Below are positions 1 to 9,216 of a stretch of DNA of 64,000 nucleotides, in pieces. The translations under genes and the position numbers were made by a program. Position 1 is the stretch's first letter, and every line of letters begins with the position of its first letter. The notes beneath the pieces are model-generated. The model had not been told where the DNA came from and searched no databases. It saw only the letters and a program-made list of their open reading frames with translations. The stretch is taken from assembly GCA_001295905.1 (NCBI GenBank), contig LJHT01000003.1, forward strand, positions 1-64,000. Direction: 5' to 3'. This DNA is from a beta proteobacterium AAP51 (lineage in GTDB: Bacteria; Pseudomonadota; Gammaproteobacteria; Burkholderiales; Burkholderiaceae_C).

Positions 1-2394
1 GCCCCCACCCCCACCCGCCCTGCCGACACCCGCACCGCCGAGGCCAAGCCCCTGGCCAGCTACCGGCCCTTCTGGGCCAAGCGTTTCGGCACCGCGCCTT
101 TCCTGCCGATGAGCCGCGCCGAGATGGAGCAGCTCGGCTGGGACAGCTGCGACATCGTCATCGTCACTGGCGACGCCTACGTCGACCACCCGAGCTTCGG
201 CATGGCCGTGATCGGCCGCACGCTCGAGGCGCAGGGCTTCCGCGTCGGCATCATCGCCCAGCCCGACTGGCAGAGCGCCGACGCCTTCAAGGTGCTGGGC
301 AAACCGAACCTGTTCTTTGGCGTGGCCGCCGGGAACATGGATTCGATGATCAACCGCTACACGGCCGACCGAAAGATCCGCAGCGACGACGCCTACACGC
401 CCGGCGGCGTGGGCGGCCAGCGGCCCGATCGCGCCACGCTGGTCTACACGCAGCGCTGCAAGGAAGCCTGGAGCGAGGTGCCGGTGATCATCGGCGGCAT
501 CGAGGCCAGCCTGCGCCGCATCGCGCACTACGACTACTGGCAGGACAAGGTGCGCCGCAGCATCCTCGTCGACAGCAAGGCCGACCTGCTGCTCTACGGC
601 AATGCCGAGCGCGCCATCATCGAGGTGGCGCACCGCCTGGCGCAGCGCAAGCCGGTGGAGAGCCTGACCGACATCCGCGGCACCGCCTTCATGGTGCGCA
701 CCACACCCGATGCAGCGGGCCAGCGCTTCGGCGCCGACTGGTTCGAGCTCGACAGCACCGAGGTCGACCGCCCCGGCCGCGTGGACGAGCACATCAACCC
801 CTACCTGACGACCGAAGAGGCCGCGGCCTCGGTGGGCGAGACCTGCACCAAGCAGGAAGGCAGTGGCGAGGTGGCCGCAGCAGCGCCTGCGGTGCCTGCC
901 GTGGCCACCATCGCCATGCCGCGCGCCACCACGGCCGTGGTGGCGCTTCCGGTCAGCCGCAAGACCGGCAACCTCAAGCTGCCGCCGCGCGAGAAGACCG
1001 TGGTGCGCCTGCCGGCGTATGAGCAGGTCAAGAGCGACCCCGTGCTCTACGCCCACGCCAACCGCGTGCTGCACCTGGAAACCAACCCCGGCAACGCGCG
1101 CGCGCTGGTGCAGCAGCATGGCGACCGCGATGTCTGGATCAACCCCCCGCCCATCCCGCTGAGCACGGCCGAGATGGACCTGGTCTTCGACCTGCCCTAC
1201 GCGCGCAGCCCGCACCCGGCCTATGCCGACGAGAACGGCGGGCACGACGGCCCGACCAAGATCCCGGCCTGGGAGATGATCCGCTTCAGCGTGAACATCA
1301 TGCGGGGCTGCTTCGGCGGCTGCACCTTCTGCAGCATCACCGAGCACGAAGGCCGCATCATCCAGAGCCGCAGCGAAGACAGCGTGATCCGCGAGATCGA
1401 GGAGATTCGCGACAAGGTCAAGGGCTTCACCGGCGTCATCAGCGACCTGGGCGGCCCCACGGCCAACATGTACCGCATCGGCTGCAAGAGCCGCGAGATC
1501 GAGGCCGCCTGCCGCAAGCCGAGCTGCGTCTACCCCGGCATCTGCCCCAACCTGAACACCGACCACGGCCCGCTGGTGAAGATGTACCGCCGCGCACGGC
1601 AGCTGCGCGGCATCAAGAAGATCCTGATCGGCAGCGGCCTGCGCTACGACCTGGCCGTGCAAAGCCCCGAGTACGTGAAGGAGCTGGTGCAGCACCACGT
1701 GGGCGGGTATCTGAAGATCGCGCCCGAGCACACCGAAGGCGGGCCGCTGTCGAAGATGATGAAGCCCGGCATCGGCAGCTACGACCGCTTCAAGCAGATG
1801 TTCGAGCAGTACAGCGCCGAGGCGGGCAAGAAGCAGTACCTCATCCCCTACTTCATCGCGGCGCACCCGGGTACCAGCGACGAGGACATGATGAACCTGG
1901 CCATCTGGCTCAAGAGGAACGGCTTCAAGGCCGACCAGGTGCAGACCTTCTACCCCGGCCCCATGGCCACGGCGACGGCGATGTACCACACCGACCTGAA
2001 CCCGCTGAAGGGCATCAGCCGGCATACCGAAGGTCCGGGCGCGCGCGCCGAAAAGGTGGACATCGTTCGCGGCGAGAAGCGCCGCCGGCTGCACAAGGCC
2101 TTCCTGCGCTGGCACGACCCCAACAACTGGCCGCTGCTGCGCGAGGCGCTGAAGAAGATGGGGCGGGCCGACCTCATCGGCAATGGCAAGCACCACCTCA
2201 TCCCGAGCTTCCAGCCGGCGCCCGGCACCGGCTACGTGAGCGCGCGCCGCAAGAACAGCACGCCGGCGGGGGCGCGCACCTCGGCCGTCACGCAAGGCCG
2301 GCTGCTCACGCAGCACACCGGGCTGCCGCCCCGCGAGACGGGCGCCGAGCCTGCGCCACGGCCGGCAGCGCCAACGCGTCGCAAGCCGCGCTGA
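1..2394 (+). CDS. YgiQ family radical SAM protein, 5' truncated by the window edge
   Basis: Large radical SAM enzyme of the YgiQ (UPF0313) family, whose substrate is unknown. The reading frame is open from base 1. The residues before the first internal ATG (109) match the conserved family N-terminus (…[11 protein letters not shown] followed by [20 protein letters not shown]), so the true start lies outside the window. The cluster-binding motif CFGGCTFC (CX3CX2C) begins near base 1309. A stretch around 840-960, rich in Ala and Val, looks like a lineage-specific insertion, and the last 50 residues are low complexity and basic. Stop TGA is at 2392-2394. The family call is confident; the biochemical role is not known. 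Confidence 0.93.
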   Translation, partial: APTPTRPADTRTAEAKPLASYRPFWAKRFGTAPFLPMSRAEMEQLGWDSCDIVIVTGDAYVDHPSFGMAVIGRTLEAQGFRVGIIAQPDWQSADAFKVLGKPNLFFGVAAGNMDSMINRYTADRKIRSDDAYTPGGVGGQRPDRATLVYTQRCKEAWSEVPVIIGGIEASLRRIAHYDYWQDKVRRSILVDSKADLLLYGNAERAIIEVAHRLAQRKPVESLTDIRGTAFMVRTTPDAAGQRFGADWFELDSTEVDRPGRVDEHINPYLTTEEAAASVGETCTKQEGSGEVAAAAPAVPAVATIAMPRATTAVVALPVSRKTGNLKLPPREKTVVRLPAYEQVKSDPVLYAHANRVLHLETNPGNARALVQQHGDRDVWINPPPIPLSTAEMDLVFDLPYARSPHPAYADENGGHDGPTKIPAWEMIRFSVNIMRGCFGGCTFCSITEHEGRIIQSRSEDSVIREIEEIRDKVKGFTGVISDLGGPTANMYRIGCKSREIEAACRKPSCVYPGICPNLNTDHGPLVKMYRRARQLRGIKKILIGSGLRYDLAVQSPEYVKELVQHHVGGYLKIAPEHTEGGPLSKMMKPGIGSYDRFKQMFEQYSAEAGKKQYLIPYFIAAHPGTSDEDMMNLAIWLKRNGFKADQVQTFYPGPMATATAMYHTDLNPLKGISRHTEGPGARAEKVDIVRGEKRRRLHKAFLRWHDPNNWPLLREALKKMGRADLIGNGKHHLIPSFQPAPGTGYVSARRKNSTPAGARTSAVTQGRLLTQHTGLPPRETGAEPAPRPAAPTRRKPR

Positions 2395-2572
2395 TCGAAA
2401 TTCAGCGGCGCTCAAGCGCGCGCAGCCTCACTCGCTAGAGGCCGCGCCGCGGGTTCTCTCGGCCCCATGAACGGGGGGACCAACCGCCCATCAGCCTGCC
2501 CGAGGCACTGGTGACCACGGTGGCGCGTGGTACTTTCATCGGCTCGATCAGCCTCACCAGAAGGTGCCCTCC

Positions 2573-3619
2573 ATGAACACCCGTGTTTTCCGCTTCTGCG
2601 CCTCTGCCGCCTTCGTGGCCCTGGCCGCCGCACCGCTGGCGGCGCAGGCCAGCGTCGCTGGCGCGCCCGTAGCTCCGAGCTTCTCGGCGGTTTATCTGTT
2701 TGGCGACAGCCTCTCCGACGGCGGCAACAACAACCTCGTCTTCGGCGGCCTCACCGGCCCGAACCCGAGCAGCCCCACCTTCATCGGCAGCCTGCCCTAC
2801 GCGGCGGCCCCGGGCAACCGGCCCACCTACAGCAACGGCCCGGTGTGGTTCAACAGCTTTGCTGCCGGCCTGGGCCTGGCCAGCTTCGCCCAGCCCTCGC
2901 TGGCCGGTGGCGGCAACTACGCCTTCGGCGGCGCCCGCACCACCATCGACGGCGGCGGCGTGCCGCCCTTCATTCCCGCGCCTTTCCCGGCCAGCGTGCG
3001 CACGCAGTTGAACGGCCATCTGGCCACGACGCCGGTCTCTTCCAGCGCGCTGTACATCCTGGCCGGTGGTGGCAACGACGTGCGCGACACCATCGACGCG
3101 GTGGCGGCCAATCCGGCCAACATCGTGGCCTTGACCACGGCAGGCGCCACGGCCCATGCCACGGCCACGGCGCAGATGGTGGGCACCTTGCGCGCGGCGG
3201 GTGCCAGCAACATCGTGGTGTGGAACCTGCCGGATGTTGGGCGCTCACCAGCGGCCCTGGCCGCCGGGCCGCAGGCTGCAGGGGCTGCGAGCTTTGTCTC
3301 CAGCGCCTTCAACAGCGCGCTGAGCACCGCCCTGGCCGGCAGCGGCGCGCAGATCTTCGACATCTTCGGTCTCGTCGGCAGCTATGCCGCCAACCCGGCG
3401 GCCTTTGGCTTCACCAACGTCACGCTGGCCTGCGGCTTTGCGGGCAATGCCTGCGACCCCGGCACCGCGCTGTTCTGGGACGGCATCCACCCCACCGCCT
3501 ACGCCCAGGGTCTGCTGGGCGGCGCGATGCTGGCCGCCGTGCCCGAGCCCGGCGCGGTATGGATGTTCCTGGCCGGCCTGCTGGCCTTCGGCGTGATGAT
3601 CAAGCAGCGCCGCGCCTGA
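2573..3619 (+). CDS. Exported SGNH/GDSL esterase with PEP-CTERM sorting signal
   Basis: Secreted hydrolase of the GDSL family. A signal peptide (MNTRVF… ending near AQASVA) is followed by block I with the catalytic serine (FGDSLSDGG), block III GGGND, and block V DGIHPT with the Asp-His pair. The C-terminus VPEPGAVWMFLAGLLAFGVM plus a basic tail is a PEP-CTERM signal: PEP motif, one membrane helix, Arg-rich end. It should be processed by an exosortase/archaeosortase system, which is not in this window. ATG 2573 is chosen over GTG 2564 because AGAAGG at 2558-2563 is well spaced from it. Likely substrates are esters, perhaps lipids or polysaccharide acyl groups; this is inference. Confidence 0.88.
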   Translation: MNTRVFRFCASAAFVALAAAPLAAQASVAGAPVAPSFSAVYLFGDSLSDGGNNNLVFGGLTGPNPSSPTFIGSLPYAAAPGNRPTYSNGPVWFNSFAAGLGLASFAQPSLAGGGNYAFGGARTTIDGGGVPPFIPAPFPASVRTQLNGHLATTPVSSSALYILAGGGNDVRDTIDAVAANPANIVALTTAGATAHATATAQMVGTLRAAGASNIVVWNLPDVGRSPAALAAGPQAAGAASFVSSAFNSALSTALAGSGAQIFDIFGLVGSYAANPAAFGFTNVTLACGFAGNACDPGTALFWDGIHPTAYAQGLLGGAMLAAVPEPGAVWMFLAGLLAFGVMIKQRRA

Positions 3620-3667
3620 AAGCACGCGCGCTCACAGCGCTGGCCGCGCCGGGTGGGCCCTGAAGGG

Positions 3668-4864
3668 TCAGACGCCCGCCGCGGCCAGTGCGTTTTCCAG
3701 GGCCTGCAGTTCGCTGTCCAGCGTGTAGGCCTGCACCGAGACGCGCACGAACACCTGCCCGGCGTGCTGCGTCACAGGCACCTCGATGCGGTGCTGATCG
3801 AAGAGCCCGGCGCGCAGGCCTTCGGGGTCTGGACTGCGCACGGGGATGGGCACCATCTGCCCGAAGTCTTCATCGCGCGCGATGGGCGCCAGGCCGTTGC
3901 GCGCGCCCACCCGCGCCTGCAAGGCCAGCGCACGGGCGTGGCACTCGGCGCGGCGCGCGGGCCAGTCGTGCGCGGCCAGGAAATCCAGCGCCGCGGGCAC
4001 GCTGAGCCAGGCGGCGATGTCGCGCGTGCCCTGCCACTGCAGGCGCCGCTCGAGCAGCGTGCGGCCCACGTAGGCGTCGAAGCCCGTGTGGCCGGCGCCA
4101 TCCTCACCGGCCACATAGCCCCAGCTCACCACCGGCGCATGCACCTGCGCCTGCATCTCGGGCCGCACATGCAGGAAGGCCGCGCCCTTGGGCGCACACA
4201 GCCACTTGTGGCAGTTGCCGGTGTAGAAATCGGCGCCCACCTCATGCAGGTTCAGCGCCATCTGCCCGGGGGCGTGGGCGCCGTCCACCAGCGTGGCCAG
4301 CCCGTGTGCGCGGGCCGCTGCACACAGCGCGGCCACGGGAAAGACCAGCGCCGTGGTCGAGGTGATGTGGCTCACGAAGATGAGCCGGGTGCGCGGCGTC
4401 ACGGCGGCCATCAGGCGGCTGACGAAGCTGCCGGCATCGAAGGGCAGCGGCACTTCCACGCGCCGGTAGTGCGCGCCCGTGCGTGCGCATACGCGGCGCC
4501 AGGTGGCGTCGCAGGCGCCGTATTCGTGGTCGGTGGTGAGCACCTCGTCGCCGGGCTGCAGCACCAGCGACTGCGCCACCGTGTTCACCCCCGTGGTGGC
4601 GTTGGGCACGAACACCAGGTCGTCCACCGCCGCACCCAGGTGGGCGGCCAGGCGGCACCGGGCCTCGTGCAGCAGCGCCGCCGAACGGCGGCCCAGGAAC
4701 TGCACCGGGTTGCGTTCCATCTCCAGCTGCCAGCGCTGCAGTTCGGCGAACACCGGCTTCGGGCAGGCCCCGAAGCTGCCGTGGTTCAGGAAGACGAGGT
4801 CGGGGTCGAGCAGGAACTGCTCGCGCAGGGCGGGGGGTGAGGTGTCGGGCATGGCGGGCCGCAT
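3668..4864 (-). CDS. Class V aminotransferase, isopenicillin-N-epimerase-like
   Basis: PLP-dependent enzyme of aminotransferase class V, about 398 residues. N-terminal FLNHGSFGACPKPV and the PLP-lysine context TGNCHKWL are typical of the CefD-like (isopenicillin N epimerase-related) branch. The ATTGVN and DGAHAPGQ segments form the cofactor pocket. Substrate cannot be told from sequence; CefD-like proteins outside beta-lactam producers are usually racemases, desulfurases or lyases of unknown specificity. An alternative start is ATG 4852 (MPDTSPP). It is divergent from the DUF808 gene with about 90 bp between them, and ends 48 bp from the convergent GDSL esterase. Confidence 0.85.
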   Translation of the reverse strand: MRPAMPDTSPPALREQFLLDPDLVFLNHGSFGACPKPVFAELQRWQLEMERNPVQFLGRRSAALLHEARCRLAAHLGAAVDDLVFVPNATTGVNTVAQSLVLQPGDEVLTTDHEYGACDATWRRVCARTGAHYRRVEVPLPFDAGSFVSRLMAAVTPRTRLIFVSHITSTTALVFPVAALCAAARAHGLATLVDGAHAPGQMALNLHEVGADFYTGNCHKWLCAPKGAAFLHVRPEMQAQVHAPVVSWGYVAGEDGAGHTGFDAYVGRTLLERRLQWQGTRDIAAWLSVPAALDFLAAHDWPARRAECHARALALQARVGARNGLAPIARDEDFGQMVPIPVRSPDPEGLRAGLFDQHRIEVPVTQHAGQVFVRVSVQAYTLDSELQALENALAAAGV

Positions 4865-4956
4865 CTTCGCACCGCCACGGCGCGCTGGCGCTGGCGCTGC
4901 CGCGGCAGGCGGCGCAGCGCACGGAAGCGCCGCAGGGGCGTGCGCAGAATGCGGTG

Positions 4957-5859
4957 ATGGCCACCAGTCTGCTTGCCTTGCTCGACGACATCGCCAGCGT
5001 GCTGGACGATGCGGCCATCCTCAGCAAGCTGGCCGCCAAGAAGACGGCAGGCGTGCTGGGCGACGATTTGGCGCTCAACGCCCAGCAGGTGGCCGGCGTG
5101 CGTGCCGAGCGCGAGCTGCCCGTGGTGTGGGCCGTGGCGCGGGGCTCGCTGCGGAACAAGGCCATCCTCGTGCCGGCGGCACTGGTCATCAGCGCCCTCG
5201 CGCCCGTGCTCATCACGCCGCTGCTGATGGTGGGCGGCGCCTTCCTGTGTTTCGAGGGCTTCGAGAAGCTGGCGCAGCGCTGGCTGCACAGCGCTGCCTC
5301 CGAAGAAGCCCGCCTCGCGGCGCTGAAGGCGGCGTTGCAGAACCCGGCGGTGGACCTGGTGGCGCTGGAGCGCGACAAGATCAAAGGTGCGGTGCGCACC
5401 GACTTCATTCTCTCGGCCGAGATCATCGCCATCACCCTGGGTGCCGCAGCCGGCGCGTCCTTCGCCACCCAGGCCTTGGTGCTCAGCAGCGTGGCGGTGG
5501 TGATGACGGCGGGCGTCTACGGCGTGGTGGCCGGCATCGTGAAGCTCGACGACCTGGGCCTGTGGCTCAGCCAGCGCGCGGGCGCCCCGGCGCAGGCGCT
5601 GGGGCGCGGCATCCTGGCGGCGGCGCCCTGGCTGATGAAGAGCCTGGCCGTGGTGGGCACGGCGGCCATGTTCCTGGTGGGCGGCGGCATCCTGGTGCAC
5701 GGCATTCCGGTGCTCCACCATGCCATCCAGGCCCTGCTGGCCGGCGTGCCAGGCCTGGCCCAGCGGCTGCTGTCGGCCCTGGCCGAAGCCGGCGTGGGCG
5801 TGCTGACCGGCGCGCTGCTCGTGGCCGCGATGGCGCTCTTCCAGCGCCTGCGCCCCTGA
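4957..5859 (+). CDS. DUF808 family inner-membrane protein (YedI-like)
   Basis: About 300 residues. The N-terminus MATSLLALLDDIASVLDD followed by AAKKTAGVLGDDLA is the signature of DUF808/YedI. Several hydrophobic segments follow: residues ~65-90 (ALVISALAPVLITPLLMVGGAF), and others around 155-190, 215-250 and 270-300. An EGFEK motif sits at about residue 97. The function of the family is unknown. The open frame extends upstream to 4837, but those residues are basic and non-conserved, and the family start matches ATG 4957. It is divergent from the class V aminotransferase. Confidence 0.85.
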   Translation: MATSLLALLDDIASVLDDAAILSKLAAKKTAGVLGDDLALNAQQVAGVRAERELPVVWAVARGSLRNKAILVPAALVISALAPVLITPLLMVGGAFLCFEGFEKLAQRWLHSAASEEARLAALKAALQNPAVDLVALERDKIKGAVRTDFILSAEIIAITLGAAAGASFATQALVLSSVAVVMTAGVYGVVAGIVKLDDLGLWLSQRAGAPAQALGRGILAAAPWLMKSLAVVGTAAMFLVGGGILVHGIPVLHHAIQALLAGVPGLAQRLLSALAEAGVGVLTGALLVAAMALFQRLRP

Positions 5860-5885
5860 TGCCGCTGACCAACCAAGCCGCCGAC

Positions 5886-5973
5886 CAAGCTTCCCGCCGC
5901 GGAACCGGCTTTGCCGGGCCGCTGGCGGACGGCCCCCTCGGGGGGTAGCGAGCGCCAGCGAGCTTGGGGGCCC
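5886..5973 (-). repeat. Dispersed ~88-bp GC-rich element, copy A
   Basis: Intergenic element that is nearly the reverse complement of 37594-37681. It contains two inverted repeats, a CCCCC…GGGGG hairpin and a GCCGG(N)CCGGC hairpin, and one end reads AAGCTTCCCGCC. Read on the minus strand it starts exactly at the stop codon of the FKBP gene, so it sits at that gene's 3' end and may act in termination or as a REP-like element. Confidence 0.8.
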
Positions 5974-6476
5974 TATTTCTTACCTTCGATGCCTAGCAGT
6001 TCCACCTCGAACTGCAGCACCGCGTTCGGCGGGATGGGGCCGCCGGGCGTGCCGCGTTCGCCGTAGGCGATGGCGGCCGGGCAGGTGAGCTTGGCCTTGC
6101 CACCCACCTTGATGCGCTGCACGCCTTCCGTCCAGCACTTGATGACGCGGTTCAGCGGAAAGCTTGTGGGCTTGCCGCGCGAGTAACTGCTGTCGAACTC
6201 CTTGCCGTCAGGAAAGGTGCCGCGGTAGTGAACGCTCACCACATCGGTAGCGTCGGGCTGCGGGCCCGTGCCTTCCTTCAGCGAGCGGAACACCAGGCCG
6301 CTGGGCGCCACGCTGGCCCCCTTCTCGGCCGCCGCCTTCGCCAGGGCATCGGGCAGGGCCGGCACGGCGGGCGCCTGGGCCGCGGCCGGCATGGCCGCTG
6401 CCACGGCCAGGGTGGCGGCCACGGCACAGGCGGCGGGGCGCAGAGCGCGGGGGAAGAGGGTCGGGCAAAGGTTCAA
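5973..6476 (-). CDS. Exported FKBP-type peptidyl-prolyl cis-trans isomerase
   Basis: 167 residues. An N-terminal signal peptide (residues 1 to about 34, hydrophobic core ACAVAATLAVAAAMPAAAQA) precedes an FKBP domain from about residue 55. Characteristic segments are VSVHYRGTFPDGKEFDSSYSRG, VIKCWTEGVQRIKVGGK, YGERGTPGGPIPPNAVL and the terminal VELLGIEG, covering the usual FKBP active-site tyrosine, aspartate and phenylalanine positions. It is probably a periplasmic folding catalyst. The stop TAG coincides with the edge of dispersed element copy A. It lies 56 bp downstream of the DUF3016 gene on the same strand and may be co-transcribed with it and glnS. Confidence 0.92.
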   Translation of the reverse strand: MNLCPTLFPRALRPAACAVAATLAVAAAMPAAAQAPAVPALPDALAKAAAEKGASVAPSGLVFRSLKEGTGPQPDATDVVSVHYRGTFPDGKEFDSSYSRGKPTSFPLNRVIKCWTEGVQRIKVGGKAKLTCPAAIAYGERGTPGGPIPPNAVLQFEVELLGIEGKK

Positions 6477-6532
6477 GACGAAGGCTCCAGGGGTGAGGAG
6501 AGAAAAGGAACGAAGCCGACCAGGCGCCGGCC

Positions 6533-7069
6533 TCAGGGGGTGGTGAAGGTGTCCTCGAACCAGCGCTTGACCATGCGCTTCTCGAAGCCCAGCTCATCGC
6601 CGGCGCGGTCGCGTGCGCGCAGGTTCTGCATGTAGCTCAGGTCTGAAAGCCGCACCTCGCCGCTCTTGAGCGTGCGCTCACCTTCGGCCAGGGTGTAGCG
6701 CAGCGTCATCTGCGGCCAGTCGGCCTGGCCGCGCAGCACACGCAGTTCGTGCCAGCCCCAGGGGCGGATGTCGCCGGCCAGGTCGATGTCGGTCACTTCC
6801 ACGTTCAGCTTCTGCCCGGCGGGCAGGGTGGTGCCCAGCTTCTGCAGATGGGCTGTCATCGCCTTGAGCACCCGCTCGCGGTCCCAGGGGGTGCGGCCGA
6901 TGTCAGCGAAGCTGTCGGGTTCGAGGTAGCGCACTTCAACGCTGGAAGCGGCAGGCGCCGGGGCCCCGGCGGCGGGCTCAGCGGCCCAGGCCGCCGGGGC
7001 GGTGGCCAGCGCGAGGGCGGCGGCGGCGCCGCACAGCGGCACCAGGGGGTTGCGAAGGGATGCAGGCAT
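6533..7069 (-). CDS. DUF3016 family periplasmic protein
   Basis: 178 residues starting at MPASLRNPLVPL. A clear signal peptide (residues 1 to about 29, ending AWAAEP) is followed by an Ala/Pro linker and a conserved domain with VEVRYLEPDSFADIGR, DIDLAGDIRPWGWHELRVL, and the terminal KRMVKRWFEDTF. This pattern matches the DUF3016 family, which has no assigned function. The open frame continues upstream to 7513, but that part lies inside glnS and has no conserved sequence. It is located 35 bp after glnS on the same strand. Confidence 0.82.
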   Translation of the reverse strand: MPASLRNPLVPLCGAAAALALATAPAAWAAEPAAGAPAPAASSVEVRYLEPDSFADIGRTPWDRERVLKAMTAHLQKLGTTLPAGQKLNVEVTDIDLAGDIRPWGWHELRVLRGQADWPQMTLRYTLAEGERTLKSGEVRLSDLSYMQNLRARDRAGDELGFEKRMVKRWFEDTFTTP

Positions 7070-7104
7070 GCTCGGCTCCACTTGCAGTGACGGGTCCGCC
7101 CACT

Positions 7105-8979
7105 CTACGCCGCCCAGCTGTCCCTCAGCGTGGTGATGCGATTGAACACCGGCGCTTCGGGCCGGTGGTCGTGGCGGTCGGCGATGAAGTAGCCGTGCCG
7201 CTCGAACTGGAAGCGGGCCTCGGCCGGCGTGTTCGCCAGCGAGGGCTCCAGCCAGCCTTGCGTGACCACCAGGCTCTTCGGGTTCAGCACCGTCAGGTGG
7301 TCGCGGCCCCCGGCCTCGGGCTGCGCTTCGGCGTACAGGCGGTCGTAGAGGTTCAGCGTCACCGGCAGGGCGTCGGCCGCGCCCACCCAGGTGATGGTGC
7401 CCTTCACCTTCACGGCGTCGGCGCCGGGCGTGCCGCTGCGCGTGTCGGGCACCACGCGCGCCAGCACGTTGTAGATCTCGCCGGTGTGCCGGTTGATCTC
7501 GTAACCCGTGCACTCGATGACCAGGCCGTACTTCAGCCGCACGCGGTTGCCGGGGGTGATGTCGCCGTCAGGCAGCAGGCGCGGCGGGAAGAGCCGGAAG
7601 AAGCCCTTGGGCGGCTCCATCGCGAAATCATCGCGCTCGATCCACAGTTCCTTGCCCAGCATGAAGCGGCGTTCGCCCAGCTCGGGGCGCGCCGGGTGGG
7701 CCGGGGCGGTGCAGGGTTCCAGGTGTTCGTCGCTGCCGTAGACCTGGGCCCAGTTCGTCAGCACCAGCTTCAGCGGCTCCAGCACGGCCATCGCGCGCGG
7801 CGCCTGGCCTTCCAGGTCAGCGCGCAGGCAGCCGTCGAGCACGCTGTAGTCGAGCCAGATGTTGCTCTTGCTGGCGCCGCTGCCGTCGGCCATGGCGCGG
7901 ATGCTGGCTGGCGTGTAGCCGCGCCGCCGCATGCCGAACAGGGTGGGCAGGCGCGGGTCGTCCCAGCCCTTCACATGGCCTTCTTCCACCAGCTGCCGCA
8001 GCTTGCGCTTGCTGGTGACCACATAGCTCAGGTTCAGGCGGCCGAACTCGTGCTGCCTGGGCAGCGGGTGCGCCAGCAGGCCGAGCGTGGCCAGGTTCTC
8101 CAGCAGCCAGTCGTAGAACGGCCGCTGGTCCTCGAATTCCAGCGTGCAGATGCTATGGGTGATCTGCTCCAGCGCGTCTTCGATGGGGTGGGCGTAGGTG
8201 TACATCGGGTAGATGCACCACCGGTCGCCGGTGTTGTGGTGGGTGGCGCGCTTGATGCGGTAGAGCGTGGGGTCGCGCAGGTTGATGTTGGGCGAGGCGA
8301 GGTCGATCTTGGCGCGCAGCACGGCCGCGCCGTCGGCCAGTTCGCCATCGCGCATCTGGCGCAGGCGCGCCAGGTTCTCTGCAGGCGTGCGGCTGCGGTA
8401 GATGCTGGGCGTGCCGGGCGTGGTGAAGTCGCCGCGGTTGGCGCGCATCTCTTCGGGGCTTTGTTCGTCCACGTAGGCCAGGCCGGCCTGCACCAGCGCC
8501 TCGGCGGCGCGGTACATGAAGTCGAAGTAGTCGCTCGCATAGAAGAGGTGGCTGGTGGTCTGGCCGCCCACTTCGGCCTGCCAATCGAAGCCCAGCCAGT
8601 GCACGGCTTCCTTGATGGCGTCGACGTACTCCTGCTCTTCCTTCTCGGGGTTGGTGTCGTCGAAACGCAGGTGGCACACGCCGCCGTAATCACGCGCCAG
8701 GCCGAAGTTCAGGCAGATGCTTTTTGCATGGCCCACGTGCAGGTAGCCGTTGGGTTCGGGCGGGAAGCGGGTGCGAATGCGGGCCGCGTCCAGCGGGCCG
8801 GCGGCGTGGTGGGCAGCGTCGCCGGGGCTGCCGGCGAAGCGGCGGCCGGCATAGGCGCCGCTTTCCAGGTCGCGTTCGATCAGGGTGCGCAGGAAGTTGC
8901 TGGCGCGTGGGCCGGGCGCCGTGTCGGCGCTGGCCGGGGCGGGGGTGCCTGACTTGGGTGCGGGGTGTTCGGTGGCCAT
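7105..8979 (-). CDS. glnS: Glutaminyl-tRNA synthetase
   Basis: Class I aminoacyl-tRNA synthetase that charges tRNA-Gln; 624 residues, slightly longer than E. coli GlnRS because of an N-terminal extension and a loop at about residues 50-65. The HIGH region is PEPNGYLHVGHAKSICLNFG, followed by RFDDTNPEKE and later the KMSKS-equivalent TSKRKL (usual family form MSKRKL). The C-terminal anticodon-binding domain ends at FNRITTLRDSW. Start ATG 8979 gives MATEHPAPKSG. It is head of a possible minus-strand unit with the DUF3016 and FKBP genes. Confidence 0.97.
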   Translation of the reverse strand: MATEHPAPKSGTPAPASADTAPGPRASNFLRTLIERDLESGAYAGRRFAGSPGDAAHHAAGPLDAARIRTRFPPEPNGYLHVGHAKSICLNFGLARDYGGVCHLRFDDTNPEKEEQEYVDAIKEAVHWLGFDWQAEVGGQTTSHLFYASDYFDFMYRAAEALVQAGLAYVDEQSPEEMRANRGDFTTPGTPSIYRSRTPAENLARLRQMRDGELADGAAVLRAKIDLASPNINLRDPTLYRIKRATHHNTGDRWCIYPMYTYAHPIEDALEQITHSICTLEFEDQRPFYDWLLENLATLGLLAHPLPRQHEFGRLNLSYVVTSKRKLRQLVEEGHVKGWDDPRLPTLFGMRRRGYTPASIRAMADGSGASKSNIWLDYSVLDGCLRADLEGQAPRAMAVLEPLKLVLTNWAQVYGSDEHLEPCTAPAHPARPELGERRFMLGKELWIERDDFAMEPPKGFFRLFPPRLLPDGDITPGNRVRLKYGLVIECTGYEINRHTGEIYNVLARVVPDTRSGTPGADAVKVKGTITWVGAADALPVTLNLYDRLYAEAQPEAGGRDHLTVLNPKSLVVTQGWLEPSLANTPAEARFQFERHGYFIADRHDHRPEAPVFNRITTLRDSWAA

Positions 8980-9128
8980 GGGCTCGCCGGGGCTGCGGGA
9001 GCGCCGGATTCTATCGGCGCCCTTCTTCAGCCCGGGCTCAGGCCGCGCTCAGGCCGGCCCGAGCGCTGCCACCTTGCGCACGGCCCGGATGTTGGCGGCC
9101 AAGTGTTAGTTTTTCCCGCGGTTTCGGC

Positions 9129-9156
9129 TCAAGCAGGGCCTTGCTCACACCGAGAA
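9129..9156 (+). promoter_or_regulatory. Candidate sigma-28-like (flagellar) promoter for the chemotaxis receptor
   Basis: TCAA at 9129-9132 and ACCGAGAA at 9149-9156, spaced 16 nt, resemble the FliA consensus TAAA-N15-GCCGATAA with mismatches and one extra spacer base. It lies about 60 bp before the receptor ATG. Chemoreceptor genes are often FliA-dependent, which is the main reason to mention it; the match is weak. The rest of 8980-9216 shows nothing else clear. Confidence 0.3.
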
Positions 9157-9216
9157 CACACCAGGCGGTAATCAATCAGCGTCCTCACAGCAATAAATAA
9201 CGGACTCGAAAGCGGT

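Noticed and set aside
2395-2560. Possible third copy of the dispersed element after the YgiQ gene
   Set aside because: Only scattered short matches; it lacks the AAGCTTCCCG end and the paired hairpins of the two true copies.
7060-8952. 630-residue plus-strand frame antisense to glnS
   Set aside because: GlnS catalytic motifs on the minus strand explain the region; the opposite frame shows no domain.
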